Source: Argopecten irradians (taxonomy: Eukaryota; Mollusca; Bivalvia; Pectinida; Pectinidae). Taken from it: a stretch of 64,000 bases of DNA. This document shows positions 62,563 to 64,000 of the stretch, piece after piece. Numbering within the stretch: the stretch's first letter is position 1; every line of letters begins with the position of its first letter. Both the position numbers and the translations under genes were made by a program. The notes under the pieces are model-generated. The model was not told the DNA's origin. It did no database searches and saw nothing but the letters and a program-made list of their open reading frames with translations. The DNA is taken from positions 32,419,604-32,483,603 of the forward strand of contig NC_091138.1 in assembly GCF_041381155.1 (NCBI RefSeq). The letters run 5' to 3'.

Positions 62563-64000
62563 TAATAATCCTTTTACATGGCAGCTCTCGCATGTCCGTC
62601 GCCTCCAGTGATTGGTCACCAAAATAATGTTGTTATTGGTAGATTTGAAAAACATTATCCAAATTTCACCAGTAAAAATCTTGATATCTTAATAGGAGTT
62701 TTAAATTACAAAGGTAATGATAATTTAGATGAAAATGCAAGAAGTGAATACTGTACTTGTGCAACATTTATTTTATTTTTTACACCCAGACAGTTAACTA
62801 TTACATAATATTGTATGACTGCATCACCTGATTCACTTGATTCTGGTCTGTTTATTAAGCTTGAATGAGAGTAGTGAATATTATAAGACATGGGACCTGT
62901 CTGTGTGCTTAAAGGATTTGTGCAGTCAAAAATGATAATTTCAGTTTATGCTGGAAATGGCCTTAATCATGTGTAGAAACCTCTCCGTGCTGCGCGCGAC
63001 CGGAATAACCCGTAAGAAGTTGATATCGAGGTCCAAAATTCTGGCCGCCCGATTATGCATATTTTCTAGCTCTAAACCATGTGACGTCACAATAGTCCGT
63101 GGTTTATAGCTGTACTATAACTGATGTGCTATCACTTACATCGACGATCACAGGAAAAGCCGATCAACGATTTTTTTATGATTACTTTTGAGTGAAGTTA
63201 ATCGTAAAATAACTTTGGCTCGAATGTAAATAACTAAAAGAGTGAAATTCGATGTTTCAAATACTCTAATTTATGCTCTAATAGCAGGTATCTTCATGTA
63301 ATTATGAAAGAAAATCCACACAGAAATAAAAGTTTCGGATTTTTTGTCGAGGATTTCAGCAACGAATAAGCTTTAATTAGATAATAATTTTCCTATAGTC
63401 TGTATCTTTGATACATTGTGAATTACAAAGTTTGTGACTGTAAAATGAAATTTTACGTACATGTAGCAATTTAAGAAATCCTTGATTAAAGTATTGACAT
63501 ACGTACACACCGATGATTGATCATTACAAACATCGTGTTGTGTGTTGTTAACCGAAGAAATTGAGATACATTTATTACAATACCGTAAAACGTTTCAACA
63601 TATGGTAGAAAGAAATTATTTTTGATATTATAAAAGATCTAAATATTGAGATATTAAACAAAACAAACTATCTTTTCAGACCGTGCGGTCGCTTTCAATT
63701 TTTTAATCGATATACGAGTAGATACTCCGATATAGATATATAATTAGCCATGCCTTTAGTTTGATGGTTATTTAATACCTGGACCAGGATGTTGTTTACC
63801 TGTACACAACGCCATTCATCGAACTCACCTGTAATTACCTGGCCGCGGGCAATTTGCTATTCGGTGGACTATATCGGGTATTTGCTATTGTCTTACTGTC
63901 AATCAGGTTAGGACATCTGTTAATTGGATTGTGATTTGAATTATGGAAACCCCGTACATCTATGCTGTAGGTTTTTTATTGTCACCTCCATTTTTAAAAT
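62563..64000. other. Right end of window, no assignable gene
   Basis: One short plus-strand frame at 62578-62808 starts MAALACPSPPVIGHQNN and has a possible donor (AAAG|GTAATG) near 62712, but nothing identifies it. The 62.9-63.2 kb part contains TGACGTCAC near 63082, a CRE-like palindrome, in what may be a decayed repeat. Nothing else is recognised. Confidence 0.35.

Noticed and set aside
62578-62808. 76-codon plus ORF MAALACPSPPVIGHQNN
   Set aside because: A possible first exon with a GTAATG donor, but no homology, no partner exon in the window, and it starts right beside a MITE.

Overview
The window is animal nuclear DNA, almost certainly from a bivalve mollusc. The genes have short exons with GT-AG introns, the background is AT-rich, and the proteins are typical of animals. 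The repeats are of kinds known from oysters, mussels and scallops: 'pearl'/HINE-like Helitron relatives with ~157-bp core monomers and an ACGG microsatellite, tRNA-derived SINEs, and many small inverted-repeat (MITE-like) elements. I cannot name the species. No bacterial operon, CRISPR array or endogenous virus was recognised.

Genes were rebuilt exon by exon by matching reading phase across splice sites. (1) MRPL1 (mitochondrial ribosomal protein uL1m), plus strand, 744-10605, 9 exons, 327 aa. (2) Mitochondrial glutamate dehydrogenase, minus strand, 27576-13337, 12 exons, 537 aa. (3) CHMP6/VPS20 (ESCRT-III), minus strand, 46644-40852, 8 coding exons, 203 aa, with a probable non-coding first exon near 47.2 kb. 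(4) PIGX (GPI-anchor mannosyltransferase subunit), plus strand, 48743-53601, 5 exons, 239 aa. (5) AIMP2 (multisynthetase complex scaffold), minus strand, 57644-55432, last three exons only. (6) An unrecognised single-exon gene on the minus strand, 60370-59414, coding for a 318-aa protein of ~12-residue charged repeats behind an MGNVISSC lipidation-type N-terminus. There is also an orphan terminal exon with a poly(A) signal at 11.1-11.3 kb and a broken DUF7869-like gene remnant at 28.6-29.4 kb. MRPL1 and GDH converge, CHMP6 and PIGX diverge from about 47-48.7 kb, and PIGX and AIMP2 converge. The genes are housekeeping functions with no shared pathway.

Repeats dominate the rest. 20.2-24.8 kb, inside GDH intron 2, is a large Helitron-like tandem array. 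32.1-39.3 kb is a ~7-kb array of a 39-bp minisatellite that is open in several frames but looks non-coding. Several MITE families are flanked by TTAA. SINEs are nested inside MITEs with clear target-site duplications.

The most unusual signal is that four exon-intron junctions in three genes (MRPL1 exon 5, GDH exons 4 and 6, PIGX exon 4) have had the splice site plus a little exon amplified into tandem arrays inside the adjoining intron. Each array creates a row of decoy splice sites.
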